Source of the DNA: Rodentibacter haemolyticus
Lineage (GTDB): Bacteria > Pseudomonadota > Gammaproteobacteria > Enterobacterales > Pasteurellaceae
Assembly: GCF_015356115.1 (NCBI RefSeq)
Contig: NZ_CP063056.1
Location: 1,426,001-1,490,000, forward strand
Length of the DNA: 64,000 bases
Direction: 5' to 3'
The position numbers were made by a program, and so were the translations under genes. The number at the start of each line of letters is the position of its first letter. Position 1 is the first letter of the stretch. The notes beneath the pieces are model-generated. The model saw only the letters and a list, made by a program, of their open reading frames with translations, ran no database searches and was not told where the DNA came from. This document shows positions 43,701 through 52,400 of this stretch, one piece after another.

Positions 43701-45033
43701 TAACACAGAATTAACGGTTACAGATGCATTCGGTCGTACCAAAGAACATTATAAAGTGCCTTACGGTGCGGTATTGAATAAGGCTGACGGCCAAGAAGTA
43801 AATGCAGGCGAAACCGTTGCGAACTGGGATCCGCATACCATGCCGGTTGTCTCCGAAGTTTCAGGTTTTGTGAAATTCATTGATATCGTGGACGGTTTAA
43901 CCGTAACACGTCAAACCGATGAATTAACCGGTCTTTCCTCTATTGTGGTACAAGATGTCGGTGAACGTGCAACGGCGGGCAAAGATTTACGTCCAACCAT
44001 TAAATTGGTTGATGCAAAGGGTAATGACATTTTCTTACCTGAAACCGATGTTATCGCACAATACTTCTTACCGGGTAAGGCTATCGTAAGTTTGGATGAC
44101 GGTGCAGCGGTGAGAGTAGGTGAACCATTGGCACGTATTCCGCAAGAATCCGTGGGGACGAAAGATATTACCGGTGGTCTTCCACGCGTAGCGGATCTCT
44201 TTGAAGCGCGTAAACCGAAAGAGCCTGCAATTTTGGCAGAAATCTCAGGTGTCGTCTCATTCGGTAAAGAAACCAAAGGCAAACGCCGTCTATTGATTAC
44301 GCCAATTGAAGGTGAAGTGTACGAAGAAATGATTCCGAAATGGCGTCAGCTCAACGTATTTGAAGGTGAAATGGTACAGCGTGGTGATGTGATCTCCGAT
44401 GGTGCCGAAACTCCGCACGATATTTTACGTTTACGTGGCGTACGCGCTGTAACCGAATATATCGTGAACGAAGTGCAAGATGTTTACCGCTTACAAGGGG
44501 TAAAAATCAACGATAAACACATTGAGGTTATCGTTCGCCAAATGTTGCGTAAAGCGATTATCACCAACGCTTATGATTCCGAGTTCCTAGAAGGGGAACA
44601 AGTGGAAGTGGCGCGCGTGAAAATCGTAAACCGTAAACGTGAAGCAGAGGGCAAACCACCGGTTGAATTCGAGCGCGAATTATTGGGTATCACCAAAGCC
44701 TCTCTTGCGACGGAATCCTTCATTTCTGCAGCATCGTTCCAAGAAACAACCCGTGTGTTAACGGAAGCGGCGGTTGCAGGTAAACGTGATGAATTACGCG
44801 GCTTGAAAGAAAACGTTATCGTAGGTCGTTTAATTCCGGCAGGTACCGGTTTTGCGTATCACCAAAATCGCATTAAAAACCGCCAAAAAGCATTGGAATC
44901 ATCAGTGAAAGCGATCGAAACTCCGGCTTCATCTTTCGTTACCGATGCGGATATCGAAGCGGAATTTGAATTTGTCGCTGACGATGCAACCCAAAGCCTT
45001 GCCGCATTATTAAATTCCGAAATGGAAGATTAA
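40765..45033 (+). CDS. rpoC: RNA polymerase beta' subunit
   Basis: Catalytic beta' subunit of RNA polymerase. The GTG start, also used in E. coli, has AGGAGA 8 bases upstream. The 1422-residue chain has the zinc-binding cysteines in YECLCGKYK and VICEKCGVE, the active-site NADFDGD with magnesium ligands Asp461, Asp463 and Asp465, the bridge helix and trigger loop (GTQLTMRTFHIGG region), and the second zinc site CDTDFGVCAKCYGRDL. It is somewhat longer than E. coli beta' (1407), with the extra residues at the C-terminus. A strong terminator follows. Confidence 0.99.
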   Translation: MKDLVKFLKAQSKTSEDFDVIKIGLASPDMIRSWSFGEVKKPETINYRTFKPERDGLFCARIFGPVKDYECLCGKYKRLKHRGVICEKCGVEVTQTKVRRERMGHIELASPVAHIWFLKSLPSRIGLLLDMPLRDIERVLYFEMYIVTEPGMTDLERGQLLTEEQYLEAEDRWQDEFEAKMGAEAIQDLLKGMDLEVECEKLREELQETNSETKRKKITKRLKLLEAFVQSGNKPEWMVMTVLPVLPPDLRPLVPLDGGRFATSDLNDLYRRVINRNNRLKRLLDLIAPDIIVRNEKRMLQESVDALLDNGRRGRAITGSNRRPLKSLADMIKGKQGRFRQNLLGKRVDYSGRSVITVGPYLHLHQCGLPKKMALELFRPFIYAKLESRGYATTIKAAKKMVEREDAIVWDILAEVIREHPILLNRAPTLHRLGIQAFEPILIEGKAIQLHPLVCAAFNADFDGDQMAVHVPLTLEAQLEARALMMSTNNVLSPANGDPIIVPSQDVVLGLYYMTREKVNGKGEGMLLQDPREAEKAYRTGQAELHSRVKVRVTEYVKNEAGEFDAKTTLTDTTIGRAILWMIAPQGMPYSLFNQTLGKKAISKLINEAYRRLGLKEAVMFADQIMYTGFAYAARSGSSVGIDDMVIPEKKYEIISAAEEEVAEIQEQFQSGLVTAGERYNKVIDIWAAANERVAKAMMENLSTEEVINREGNPEKQASFNSIFMMADSGARGSAAQIRQLAGMRGLMARPDGSIIETPITANFREGLNVLQYFISTHGARKGLADTALKTANSGYLTRRLVDVAQDLVIIEDDCGTHEGLVMTPLIEGGDEKVPLRELVLGRVAAEDIYKPGTEEVLIARNTLLDEKLCDVLDENSVDSVKVRSVVTCDTDFGVCAKCYGRDLARGHLINQGEAIGVIAAQSIGEPGTQLTMRTFHIGGAASAAAKESSVQVKNTGTLHLANAKFVTNDEGKLVLTSRNTELTVTDAFGRTKEHYKVPYGAVLNKADGQEVNAGETVANWDPHTMPVVSEVSGFVKFIDIVDGLTVTRQTDELTGLSSIVVQDVGERATAGKDLRPTIKLVDAKGNDIFLPETDVIAQYFLPGKAIVSLDDGAAVRVGEPLARIPQESVGTKDITGGLPRVADLFEARKPKEPAILAEISGVVSFGKETKGKRRLLITPIEGEVYEEMIPKWRQLNVFEGEMVQRGDVISDGAETPHDILRLRGVRAVTEYIVNEVQDVYRLQGVKINDKHIEVIVRQMLRKAIITNAYDSEFLEGEQVEVARVKIVNRKREAEGKPPVEFERELLGITKASLATESFISAASFQETTRVLTEAAVAGKRDELRGLKENVIVGRLIPAGTGFAYHQNRIKNRQKALESSVKAIETPASSFVTDADIEAEFEFVADDATQSLAALLNSEMED

Positions 45034-45054
45034 TATTGCAAAATAGATAAAACG

Positions 45055-45078
45055 AAAGCCCCGAATGGGGCTTTTTGT
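45055..45078 (+). terminator. Terminator of the rplJL-rpoBC operon
   Basis: AAAGCCCC (45055-45062) and GGGGCTTT (45067-45074) pair around GAAT and are followed by TTGTT. It marks the boundary between the core operon and the AT-rich cassette. Confidence 0.92.
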
Positions 45079-45173
45079 TGAATGAAAAGTTATCTTTGGT
45101 TAAATTGCTAAAAATAATAGACGAAAGTACAAGAAATAACATAAAATCATTTAAAAAATTGTAAGGTAAAATT

Positions 45174-46178
45174 ATGAGAAGTTTTTTATTGGAGTATACA
45201 AAGCGAGAGGAGGAGGATGTTACTTCTAAAACAGATAAAACAGAAAACGTTGACATTCATGTTAATTTATGGTGTATGAATTCTCAAAAATCTGAGGATA
45301 CTCCAAGATTCTTTCTTGACTTCGGTTTTATGATTAATGATATTAGTAACATTAATCATATTATTTTGTACTGCCCTTTTTCCGTTAAAAGAGTTGAGGA
45401 TCTTGGTAAATGTCTTTTTAAAAATAATAATTTAATAGAAGCAATTTTTAATGAAACTTGTGAAGTTACAGGAAATATTCATCCAAATAGAATTAAAGTA
45501 ATAAAAAAAGGTGATGATTTTAAATCTTCTCAATCATCTGATGGGTTTATAGTTTATAAATTAAGGGAATCATTAATTAAAATTTCAAATAATGATGGAT
45601 ATGGACGTATTGAAATCACTCTAGGAAATATCTTATCTGGAAACGAATCCAAGGTATCATCTTTAAGTGATAAGAAGTATTATTTTAGGATAAGGATAAC
45701 TCCATCTAAAGATGATATTGAAATATTAAAAAGAGAAAATGAAAAAATTAACCTTCTGCAAGATTCATCCTTAAGAACTACTGAAATTATTGATTTCCGG
45801 ATTAATGACTTTCGTTCTATTATCGATGATTTAAGAGAGGAAGCTTTTAGACTAAATACATTTAATATATCAAGTATTCATTATTTAATTATGCGAGATG
45901 CAACCGATGAGTTTATATCAGGACATAATGAATATAAAAGTAGGGTTTTAGAGAAGAAGGTTTGGGAAGAATATATTTCATTAAATAGTGGCGATATTAT
46001 TGCATATCATTTTAAGAAAGTATGTGATGGAGATAAATTTATATCTTCTTTTACAAATTTATCGAGATTTAAATATCCATTAAATACTAAAGAAAGGATT
46101 ATATGGTATGTAGTTGTTATTATAGCAATGTCAGTAGGAGCAAATTGGCTAAGTTCACTTCTGACTAAAATTTTTTAG
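45174..46178 (+). CDS. Unknown protein with C-terminal membrane anchor
   Basis: A 334-residue protein that I do not recognise. The ATG follows GTAAGG. Residues 1-170 are rich in predicted beta strands (DIHVNLWCM, RFFLDFGFMIN, HIILYCPFSV, YYFRIRITPS); 178-300 look mainly helical and charged (EILKRENEKINLLQD, RSIIDDLREEAFRLN); residues 309-330 form one hydrophobic segment (WYVVVIIAMSVGANWLSSLL), so the protein is probably tail-anchored with its bulk in the cytosol. Codon use is unlike the neighbours, with AGA and AGG arginines and many A/T endings, and no USS is present, which suggests recent transfer. The GNAT gene starts 22 bases later. Confidence 0.75.
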   Translation: MRSFLLEYTKREEEDVTSKTDKTENVDIHVNLWCMNSQKSEDTPRFFLDFGFMINDISNINHIILYCPFSVKRVEDLGKCLFKNNNLIEAIFNETCEVTGNIHPNRIKVIKKGDDFKSSQSSDGFIVYKLRESLIKISNNDGYGRIEITLGNILSGNESKVSSLSDKKYYFRIRITPSKDDIEILKRENEKINLLQDSSLRTTEIIDFRINDFRSIIDDLREEAFRLNTFNISSIHYLIMRDATDEFISGHNEYKSRVLEKKVWEEYISLNSGDIIAYHFKKVCDGDKFISSFTNLSRFKYPLNTKERIIWYVVVIIAMSVGANWLSSLLTKIF

Positions 46179-46199
46179 TTCTTCTTTTGGAGGTTAGTT

Positions 46200-46733
46200 A
46201 TGTATCAAATAATAAAGTACTCAGATATTAATCCAGATAGTCTAAAGAGCGCATTTAGTCAATTATCATTAGAATATTTGGAGGATTCTTCAATTATTAA
46301 GAGTAACATTCAGAGTAAATCTGAGGAGTTCCTTGCTGAGCTTGTGTATCCAGATATCTTAAGCTGGTATAAAAAAGTTGATCAAGAAATTAGAAAGAAT
46401 CCAGAAAATAGAGAAATGTTTATCTCTTTATCAAATGAAAGTAATGCATTCTGTATATCGGGATTAATGATTCTGAAAAATACTAGAGATGAAAAGAAAA
46501 TTTGTACATTACGAGTGGGAGATAAATACCAAGGTCAAGGAATGGGATCTGAATTTTTAGATAAAGCTATTGAATTTTTGGGAACAAATACTCCTTTAAT
46601 AACTGTGCCAGAAGAATCTGACAAGCTTTTTTCAAAAATTTTTTCAAAATATGGCTTTGAAAAAACAGAGGAAATTTCTGGATTATATAGAGAGGGTAAG
46701 AAAGAATATATTTATAATGGACAGTTTAGATGA
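46200..46733 (+). CDS. GNAT family N-acetyltransferase
   Basis: A 177-residue predicted acetyl-CoA-dependent acetyltransferase. The start has a strong TGGAGG. The acetyl-CoA pyrophosphate loop is at LRVGDKYQGQGMGSEFLDKA (Q111-G-Q-G-M-G116), with the following helix, and the C-terminal strand-helix LFSKIFSKYGFEKTEEI is typical of GNAT folds. Residues 1-80 form a helical region without close match. The substrate is unknown. The stop overlaps the ASCH gene start by four bases (ATGA), so the two products are made together. AT-rich codon use marks it as part of the same foreign cassette. Confidence 0.85.
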   Translation: MYQIIKYSDINPDSLKSAFSQLSLEYLEDSSIIKSNIQSKSEEFLAELVYPDILSWYKKVDQEIRKNPENREMFISLSNESNAFCISGLMILKNTRDEKKICTLRVGDKYQGQGMGSEFLDKAIEFLGTNTPLITVPEESDKLFSKIFSKYGFEKTEEISGLYREGKKEYIYNGQFR

Positions 46734-47098
46734 AAGTTTTAATGTCTATTAAACCAAAATATGCAGATAAAATATTTTTAGGTGAGAAACTCTATGAGCT
46801 TCGGAGGAAAATTTTTAAGAAGAGAGTAAACACTATAATTGTTTATTCATCAGCTCCGATAATGAAAGTTGTTGGTGAATTTGAGATAGATGATATTATT
46901 GTAAGTACTCCAGAAGAGATTTTTCGAAAATTTAATTCATATATTTGTATTCTGAAAGAGGATTATTTTAGCTATTTCTTAGGCGCAGATATTGCTTACG
47001 CAATAAAAGTAGGTAAGGTAATCAAATATTCAGAAACAAAAGATTTAAGTGATTTTGGAATAAATCGTGCACCTCAGTCCTATATTTACATTGAATAA
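46730..47098 (+). CDS. ASCH-domain protein
   Basis: A 122-residue protein with an ASCH (PUA-like) fold: MSIKPKYADKIFLGEKLYELRRK at the N-terminus followed by the strand IIVYSSAPIMKVVGEFEIDDI. ASCH domains bind RNA or nucleosides; the small ASCH protein YqfB of E. coli is an N4-acetylcytidine amidohydrolase using Lys21 and Thr24. By eye, Lys20 here falls at the YqfB Lys21 position, Glu23 at Thr24 and Arg25 at Arg26. It overlaps the GNAT gene by four bases. Activity is inference. A terminator follows at once. Confidence 0.8.
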   Translation: MKVLMSIKPKYADKIFLGEKLYELRRKIFKKRVNTIIVYSSAPIMKVVGEFEIDDIIVSTPEEIFRKFNSYICILKEDYFSYFLGADIAYAIKVGKVIKYSETKDLSDFGINRAPQSYIYIE

Positions 47099-47099
47099 T

Positions 47100-47130
47100 A
47101 TACGGCTAGAAACACCTAGCCGTATGTTTA
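47100..47130. terminator. Terminator at the end of the GNAT-ASCH cassette
   Basis: ATACGGCTAG (47100-47109) and CTAGCCGTAT (47116-47125) form a 10-bp perfect stem with loop AAACAC. The T tail (GTTTAT) is short. It lies between the rightward cassette and the leftward pepD and could serve both. Confidence 0.75.
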
Positions 47131-47138
47131 TAGTAGTA

Positions 47139-48593
47139 TTACTTAACTAAAACATCCCCCAACACCCTCACCAAAATCCCCCAATACATCTCCACCGCCG
47201 AAATCTGCACTTTCTCGTCCGGTGAGTGGGCGTTGCGGATAGTTGGACCAATAGATACCATTTCAATATGAGGGTAATGTTCTTTTAATAAACCGCATTC
47301 AAGGCCTGCGTGGATCACTTTGATTTCGGGTTGTTTGCCTAGAAGTTCCGCATAATGTTTGGCGGTGAGGTTTACGATGGCGGAATCATTTACCGGTTTC
47401 CAGCCGGGATAGGGAGCGGAGAATTCGACTTTTGCACCGGCTAAGGTTGCAATAGAACGGAGTAATTCCGTCACGTAATCTTTGCCGCTTTCAATGAGGG
47501 AACGCACTAAAATCGTGCCGGCGACTTTCTCATTTTCGGTCGCTAACACACCGATACTCAATGAGCTTTCCACCACGTTTTTAATTACATCACTATTACG
47601 GATAACGCCGTTTGGTAAGGCGTTGAGAAGGTGAATTACGCTTTCTGTACTTTCGGCAGTAAAGACTTTTTCCGTTTTTTCTGAGGTTTCAACAGAAAGG
47701 GTTAAATTCGGTTCGACGATTGCCAGTTCTTCTTTGAGTAAAACTTCCAGATTTTTGACCGCACTTTCAAGGGATTTTACATCACCATTAAGGGCGAATA
47801 CGGCTGCCGCTTCACGAGGAATGGCATTACGAATTGAGCCGCCACGGATTTCAGCAAGCTGAAAGTGCGGTTGATTTTGCGAAAGTTTTGCCAATACACG
47901 GGCAAGCACTTTAATCGCATTGGCTCTGCCGGTATGAATATCACAACCGGAATGACCGCCGCGTAAACCTTTTAACGTGAGTTGAAGGCAATGCTCAAAG
48001 GTATTGGCTTCACGTTGAATCGGCATTTCCAAATTAGCGTTAATGCCGCCGGCGCAACCGATATAAATTTCGCCGATTTCTTCCGTATCCGTATTAATCA
48101 GAATTTTGGATTGCAACCAGTTACGGCGAAGATTTAACGCACCGTCCATACCGGTTTCTTCCGTCATCGTCAGCAAGACTTCAAGGGGTGGATGTGCGAT
48201 ATCGTGACTCTCTAACACGGCAAGGGCTGAAGCCAAACCAATCCCATTATCTGCTCCTAATGTTGTGCCTTGTGCTTTTACCCAGTCGCCGTCAATGTAG
48301 GGGCGAATCGGATCTTTGGTGAAATCGTGCGGATTGCCCTCGTTTGCTTGCGGCACCATATCCAAATGCGCTTGGAGTGCAACCGGTGTGCGATTTTCCA
48401 TACCCGGTGTGGCAGGTTTACGAATCAGCACATTACCGGCTTCATCACGTTCTACAAAAAATTGTTTTTCTTTCGCCCAATTGACAATGAAATTCGCCAA
48501 CTCATCTTCATAATGAGAGGGGTGGGGGATTGTACAAATTTGATCAAACCATTTCCATAATAGTTGCGGTTGTAATGTGGTAATTTCAGACAT
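47139..48593 (-). CDS. pepD: Aminoacyl-histidine dipeptidase (peptidase D)
   Basis: M20-family dizinc peptidase that cleaves X-His dipeptides such as carnosine and, in E. coli, Cys-Gly. The start at MSEITTLQPQLLW has GGAGAG upstream and gives 484 residues, against 485 in E. coli. The metal motif ALQAHLDMVPQ, TTLGADNGIGLA, LTMTEETGMDGA and LRGGHSGCDIH are all present. It is divergent from gpt, the order I recall for H. influenzae (pepD beside gpt). One USS in frame encodes Ser-Ala-Val. Confidence 0.97.
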   Translation of the reverse strand: MSEITTLQPQLLWKWFDQICTIPHPSHYEDELANFIVNWAKEKQFFVERDEAGNVLIRKPATPGMENRTPVALQAHLDMVPQANEGNPHDFTKDPIRPYIDGDWVKAQGTTLGADNGIGLASALAVLESHDIAHPPLEVLLTMTEETGMDGALNLRRNWLQSKILINTDTEEIGEIYIGCAGGINANLEMPIQREANTFEHCLQLTLKGLRGGHSGCDIHTGRANAIKVLARVLAKLSQNQPHFQLAEIRGGSIRNAIPREAAAVFALNGDVKSLESAVKNLEVLLKEELAIVEPNLTLSVETSEKTEKVFTAESTESVIHLLNALPNGVIRNSDVIKNVVESSLSIGVLATENEKVAGTILVRSLIESGKDYVTELLRSIATLAGAKVEFSAPYPGWKPVNDSAIVNLTAKHYAELLGKQPEIKVIHAGLECGLLKEHYPHIEMVSIGPTIRNAHSPDEKVQISAVEMYWGILVRVLGDVLVK

Positions 48594-48698
48594 TTTCTCT
48601 CCTTTTTTGTGAAAAATTTCACGAAATAATAGCATAAAACCCCGTTTCAGGTTATCCTTACGCATTTTTTATTTATCGACAAATTGTAAGGTTTAACT

Positions 48699-49166
48699 AT
48701 GAGCGAAAAATATGTGGTGACTTGGGATATGTTCCAAATGCACGCCCGTAAATTATCAGAACGTTTACTTCCTGCTTCTCAATGGAAAGGCATTATTGCG
48801 GTGAGCCGCGGCGGTTTGTTCCCTGCTGCCGTATTGGCGCGTGAATTAAGCATTCGTCACGTAGAAACCGTTTGTATCGCCAGCTATCATGAGCACACCA
48901 GCCAAGGTGAACTTCAGGTTTTACACGCAGCGGATGTACCAAATGGCGGTGAAGGTTTTATTGTTGTTGATGATTTGGTGGATACCGGCAATACGGCGCG
49001 TGCGATTCGTGAAATGTATCCGAATGCAAAATTCGTCACCGTTTTCGCCAAACCCGCAGGTGCAAAATTAGTGGATGATTATGTGATCGACATTCCACAA
49101 AATACTTGGATTGAACAACCTTGGGATTTGGGTTTAGTGTTCGTTCCACCTCTCGCAAGAAAATAA
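48699..49166 (+). CDS. gpt: Xanthine phosphoribosyltransferase
   Basis: Purine salvage enzyme forming XMP and GMP from xanthine or guanine and PRPP. The 155-residue type I phosphoribosyltransferase has the PRPP loop GFIVVDDLVDTGNTAR (near 86-101), GIIAVSRGGLFPAAVLAREL and the C-terminal WIEQPWDLGLVFVPP with the tryptophan contacting the base. E. coli Gpt is 152 residues. It is monocistronic, followed by a repeat element and a USS-pair terminator. Confidence 0.96.
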   Translation: MSEKYVVTWDMFQMHARKLSERLLPASQWKGIIAVSRGGLFPAAVLARELSIRHVETVCIASYHEHTSQGELQVLHAADVPNGGEGFIVVDDLVDTGNTARAIREMYPNAKFVTVFAKPAGAKLVDDYVIDIPQNTWIEQPWDLGLVFVPPLARK

Positions 49167-49179
49167 TATAGAGAGTTTA

Positions 49180-49313
49180 ATTATGGGATCCGTAGGGTGG
49201 GCAAATTTTTTGCCCACCATTTCAATCCTGAGATTTTCGGTGGGCAACAAGTTGCCCGCCCTACCTCAATAAATATTGGATATAAAATTTCCTTTGTGTA
49301 ATTGCTACATAAT
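49180..49313. mobile_element. MITE-like repeat, copy 3 (variant core), between gpt and dnaE
   Basis: A 134-base element whose right half (AATAAATATTGGATATAAAA then TTTGTGTAATTGCTACATAAT) aligns with copies 1 and 2, and whose left end keeps ATTATG. The core differs: it holds GTAGGGTGGGCAAA / TTTGCCCACC and GGTGGGCAAC / GTTGCCCGCCCTAC inverted arms instead of the GCGTTACGCACC arms of the other two copies. It lies before the gpt terminator, inside the gpt transcript. Confidence 0.65.
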
Positions 49314-49330
49314 ACTGAGTAATTCCATAG

Positions 49331-49359
49331 AAGTGCGGTGATTTTTCACCGCATTTTTG
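49331..49359 (+). terminator. USS-pair terminator after gpt
   Basis: AAGTGCGGTGA (49331-49341) pairs with TCACCGCATTT (49346-49356) with one mismatch around TTTT and runs into T residues. One further USS lies at 49397-49405 before dnaE. Confidence 0.78.
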
Positions 49360-49430
49360 TTTGATTGAGCCATGAAAAAAATACCATTAAAATAGACCGC
49401 ACTTTAGCCTTTAAACAGTAAGGATTTCAA

Positions 49431-52400
49431 ATGACCCAACCTCGTTTTGTCCATCTTCGTACACACAGTGATTTCTCTATGATTGACGGGATCGCCAAAG
49501 TGAAGCCATTGGTAAAGGCTTGTGCGGCAAATAATATGGTGGCGATGGCATTAACGGATTTCACCAACTTTTGCGGCGTGGTGCGCTTTTATGGTGAAAC
49601 CCTTTCCGCCGGCATTAAGCCGATTATCGGTGCGGATGTGCGTGTGCGCAGTACGTTATGCGGTGATGAATTATTTGAATTGACCTTGTTGGCAAAAAAT
49701 AATGTCGGCTATAAAAACATCACTTTGTTGCTGTCGAAAGCCTATCAGCGCGGCTATGAGGATTTGCCTTATATTGACCAGGATTGGCTGATTGAGCATC
49801 GAGAAGGGGTCATTATTTTGTCCGGTGGAACAAAAGGTGATGTGGGTAAAAAATTGTTGAAAGAAAATGCCGCAGAGACGGAAAGTGCGGTCAAATTTTA
49901 TCAAGAATTTTTTCCTGATCACTTTTATCTTGCCTTAACCCGCACCGGTAAACCGGATGAAGAACGTTATATCAAAGCCGCCTGTAATCTTGCAGAGGAA
50001 AAAGGTTTGCCCTTGGTGGCAACCAATGATGTGGTGTTCCTAAAAGCGGACGATGCGGAAGCGCACGAAATCCGCGTGGCGATTCATGACGGCTATACCT
50101 TGGATGATCCGAAACGTCCGAAACTTTACACCGCACAACAATATTTCCGCAGTGAAGAAGAAATGTGCGCACTGTTTGCAGATATTCCTTCCGCCCTTGA
50201 AAATACCTTATTAATCGCCCAGCGTTGTAGTGTCACATTACGCCTTGGAGAATATTTCTTACCGCAATTTCCAACGGGGGAATTGAGTACCGAAGACTAT
50301 TTGGTGAAGAAATCCAAAGAGGGATTGGAAGAACGCCTGGCGTTTTTGTTCCCTGATGAAAAAGTGCGGTCGGAAAGGCGTGGGGAATATGATCAACGTT
50401 TACAGGTTGAATTGGATGTGATTAACCAAATGGGCTTCCCCGGGTATTTTTTAATCGTAATGGAATTTATTCAGTGGTCGAAAGATAACGATATTCCCGT
50501 GGGACCAGGGCGTGGTTCCGGGGCGGGATCGCTTGTGGCTTACGCATTGAAGATTACCGATCTTGATCCGTTGGAATTTGACCTGCTTTTTGAACGTTTC
50601 TTAAATCCGGAACGGGTTTCGATGCCCGATTTTGACGTGGATTTTTGTATGGACGGGCGAGATCGAGTGATCGAACACGTAGCGGACACCTATGGGCGTG
50701 GGGCGGTTTCGCAAATTATTACGTTCGGTACGATGGCGGCGAAAGCGGTAATTCGAGATGTGGGGCGTGTGCTAGGGCATCCTTACGGCTTTGTTGATCG
50801 CATTTCAAAACTCGTTCCGCCTGATCCGGGAATGACTCTTGCCAAGGCTTTTGAAGCAGAACCACAGTTGCAAAAGGCTTATGACAGTGATGAAGAAGTA
50901 CAAGCACTTATTGATATGGCGCGTAAACTGGAAGGGGTAACGCGAAATGCCGGTAAACACGCCGGTGGTGTGGTGATTTCGCCGACATTAATTACGGATT
51001 TTGCTCCGCTTTATTGCGATAGCGAAGGTTTGCACCCTGTCACCCATTTCGATAAAAACGATGTGGAATATGCCGGCTTGGTAAAATTCGACTTCCTAGG
51101 GTTGCGAACGCTCACTATCATTAAATGGGCGTTGGATATGATCAATGCGCGTATGGTGCGTGAGGGCAAACCGATGGTGGATATTGCCTCTATTCCATTG
51201 GACGATCAGCCGTCTTTCGATTTATTAAAACGAGCCGAAACGACTGCCGTTTTCCAATTGGAATCCCGCGGTATGAAAGATTTGATTAAACGCCTCCAAC
51301 CGGACTGTTTTGAAGATATTATCGCATTGGTGGCATTGTTCCGCCCGGGGCCTTTGCAATCCGGTATGGTGGATAACTTTATCGATCGTAAACATGGGCG
51401 CGAAGAGGTTTCTTACCCTGATGCCAATTATCAGCACGAAAGCCTAAAACCGATTTTAGAACCGACTTACGGCATCATTTTGTATCAAGAGCAAGTAATG
51501 CAAATTGCACAAGTGCTTGCCGGTTATACTTTAGGGGGGGCTGATTTATTACGCCGTGCAATGGGTAAGAAAAAGCCGGAAGAAATGGCAAAACAGCGTT
51601 CTGTATTTGAAAAAGGGGCGATTAAAAACGGTATTGACGGTGAGCTTTCCATGAAGATTTTCGATTTGGTGGAAAAATTTGCCGGTTATGGTTTCAATAA
51701 ATCCCACTCTGCCGCTTATGCCTTGGTATCTTATCAAACCCTATGGTTGAAAACGCACTTCCCGGCGGAATTTATGGCGGCAGTAATGACATCGGAAATG
51801 GATAATACCGATAAAATCGTTGGCTTGTATGACGAATGTTTGCGTATGGGATTGAAAGTTACACCACCGGATATTAATGTGGGGAAACATCATTTCAGTG
51901 TAAACGAAAACGGCGAAATCGTTTACGGAATCGGTGCGATTAAAGGCGTGGGGGAAGGCCCGATTGAGGCACTGGTGAGCGCGCGTAACGAGGGTGGATT
52001 TTTCAAAGATTTATTTGATTTATGTGCGCGGGTGGATCTGAAAAAAATCAATCGCCGTACCTTTGAAAGCCTGATTATGTCGGGGGCATTTGATAAACTC
52101 GGGCCGCACCGTGCCGCTCTTGCTAAAAATTTGGAAGATGCGCTTAAGGCATCGGATCAACACGCCAAAGATGAAGCTATGGGGCAATCAGATATGTTCG
52201 GCGTACTGACCGAATCTCACGAAGAGGTGGAAAACGCCTATGCGAATACGCCGCCTTACTCTGAAAAACAAATTTTAGATGGTGAGCGTGAAACCTTAGG
52301 GCTTTATTTGAGTAGCCATCCGGTAAGTCGTTATTTGAAAGAGCTTTCCCACTACAGCTCAACCCGCTTAAAAGAACTCACACCAAATCGTCGCGGACAA

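Noticed and set aside
43911..44282. 123-codon antisense open frame inside rpoC
   Set aside because: Antisense shadow of rpoC, with no signals of its own.
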